64,000 nucleotides of DNA, from the NCBI RefSeq assembly GCF_020410765.1, contig NZ_CP084541.1, positions 4,669,001-4,733,000 on the forward strand, read 5' to 3'. The translations under genes and the position numbers were made by a program. The notes under the pieces are model-generated. The model was given only the letters and a program-made list of their open reading frames with translations, did no database searches and was not told the origin of the DNA. This document shows positions 63,039 to 64,000 of this stretch, in pieces; the first letter of the stretch is position 1, and each line of letters begins with the position of its first letter. This stretch comes from Streptomyces marincola (GTDB lineage Bacteria; Actinomycetota; Actinomycetes; Streptomycetales; Streptomycetaceae).

Positions 63039-63044
63039 AACCTA
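63039..63044 (-). promoter_or_regulatory. Leaderless -10 box of the O-methyltransferase gene
   Basis: TAGGTT on the minus strand ends 6 bases before the ATG at 63032. Confidence 0.5.
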
Positions 63045-63056
63045 CCCGGCACCGCC

Positions 63057-64000
63057 TCAGTCGCACGTGGTGCCGTCCTCGGGCACGTCGCCGCGCAGCA
63101 GGTAGCGGTCGACGGCGGAGCGCACGCACGCGTTGCCGCTGTTGTAGGCGCCGTGCCCCTCGCCCTCGTAGGTCAGCTCGACGCCGACCCCTTCGCCCAG
63201 GGCCTCCTTCATGTTGCGCGTCCCCTGGTAGGGCGTCGCCGGGTCGCCCGTGGTGCCGATGAGCAGCACGGGCCCCGCGCCCTCGGCGTGCACGTCGGGG
63301 TGCTCGCGCTGGCCGCGCACCGGCCAGTGCGTGCAGTTCAGCAGGCCCCAGGCCATCGGCGGGCCGAAGATCTCCGAGGCGTCCTCGAAGTCGTCCAGGG
63401 CCTCGCGCGCCTCCCGCACCCGGTAGCGCTCGCTGGAGTCGGCGCAGCTGATGGCGGTGAGGGAGGACTGGAGCGTGGTGTAGGTGCCGTCGGGGTTGCG
63501 GCCGTTCATCGAGTCCCCGAGCGCGAGCAGCACGGTGCCGTCCGGGTGTTCGCGGTCGAGCGCGTCCTCAAGCCCCTGCGTCAGGTAGGGCCAGAAGTCC
63601 TCGGAGTACAGGGCCTGCGCGATGCCGCCCCAGGCCAGGGACTGCGTCAGCCGGCGCCCGTCGGGGTCCTGGGTGCGCAGCGGGCGTTCGCGCAGCCGGT
63701 CGAGGAACGCGGCCAGCCGGTCCTCCGCCTCGTCCTCGTCGCCGCCCAGCGGGCAGTCCTCGCCCTCGGCGCAGCGTTCCAGGTAGTTCCCCAGGGCGAG
63801 CTGGAAGCCCTCGGCCTGCCCGGTGGCGCCGTCCTCGGTGGTGCCGGTGGGGTCGACGACCGCGTCGAACACGGCCCGCCCCACCCGGCGCGGGAACAGG
63901 TGCGCGTAGACCCCGCCGAGTTCGGTGCCGTAGGAGACGCCGAAGTAGTACAGCTCCTCGTCCCCGAGCACGTGCCGCATCAGGTCCATGTCCCGCGCCG
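63057..64000 (-). CDS. TAP-like alpha/beta hydrolase (partial)
   Basis: The gene runs off the right edge; about 314 C-terminal residues are visible. The nucleophile lies in GVSYGTELGG, the acid in IGTTGDPATPYQG and the His in GEGHGAYNSG, followed by a C-terminal CVRSAVDRYLLRGDVPE tail with two Cys. This is the tripeptidyl-aminopeptidase (SlpD/SlpE) family, usually exported proteases of Streptomyces that cut tripeptides from protein ends. The signal peptide would be outside the window. Confidence 0.88.
   Translation of the reverse strand, partial: ARDMDLMRHVLGDEELYYFGVSYGTELGGVYAHLFPRRVGRAVFDAVVDPTGTTEDGATGQAEGFQLALGNYLERCAEGEDCPLGGDEDEAEDRLAAFLDRLRERPLRTQDPDGRRLTQSLAWGGIAQALYSEDFWPYLTQGLEDALDREHPDGTVLLALGDSMNGRNPDGTYTTLQSSLTAISCADSSERYRVREAREALDDFEDASEIFGPPMAWGLLNCTHWPVRGQREHPDVHAEGAGPVLLIGTTGDPATPYQGTRNMKEALGEGVGVELTYEGEGHGAYNSGNACVRSAVDRYLLRGDVPEDGTTCD

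Overview
The window comes from a high-GC actinomycete, almost certainly Streptomyces or a close relative. Coding DNA is visibly above 70% GC with strong G/C third-position bias, and GTG/TTG starts are common. A mycothiol gene (mshB) and a bldK-type peptide permease operon are present, and many small conserved actinobacterial genes (DUF3107, DUF3117, DUF3152, DUF6758) sit in their usual company. All family assignments rest on reading the translations; no database search was possible.

Region 1 (1-24029) is dominated by peptide uptake. It opens with the tail of a family-5 solute-binding protein, followed by typA. Three complete five-gene oligopeptide ABC operons follow. Operon 1 (3053-8754) and operon 2 (11924-17566) have the same order: binding lipoprotein, two permeases, two ATPases. 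They are clearly paralogous, and their oppD genes share a 461-base block that is identical at nucleotide level. They flank two minus-strand secreted-protein genes, a GH43 glycosidase with a ricin-B-like domain and a BNR-type lipoprotein. Operon 3 (17928-24029) has the order permease, binding protein, permease, ATPase, ATPase. That is the order of bldKA-bldKE, the Streptomyces permease needed for aerial mycelium formation, and it lies next to mshB as expected for that locus.

Region 2 (24303-44805) is a conserved chromosomal block: a small membrane protein, mshB, a DUF6113-type membrane protein, a VanW/PG-binding membrane protein, a GNAT enzyme, ferredoxin fdxA, dapC, dapE (lysine/diaminopimelate), a LOG-like protein, a FolP2-type dihydropteroate synthase homologue, a DivIVA-like protein, an enoyl-CoA hydratase, DUF3117, an O-methyltransferase, the sigE / anti-sigma / HtrA-protease / tatB envelope-stress cluster, and Mrp. 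From memory, this order matches the Rv1202-Rv1229c neighbourhood of Mycobacterium tuberculosis.

Region 3 (44831-64000) holds a ferritin-like protein, a DEAD-box helicase behind a long structured leader, a metallophosphatase, hydrolases, a PHP phosphoesterase, SUFU and EamA proteins, DUF3107, a TetR regulator, DUF3152, a DUF3492 glycosyltransferase that looks degenerate, an epimerase, moeZ, an O-methyltransferase and a partial TAP-like hydrolase. Much of this resembles Rv3205c-Rv3211.

Signs of regulation include perfect GC-rich hairpins after most transcription units and inside operons 1 and 3, directly after the binding-protein genes. At least eleven genes have a TANNNT box 6-7 bases before the start codon, which implies leaderless mRNA. 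TCCGGA motifs cluster upstream of operons 1 and 2. No tRNA, rRNA, CRISPR array, insertion sequence or prophage was seen.
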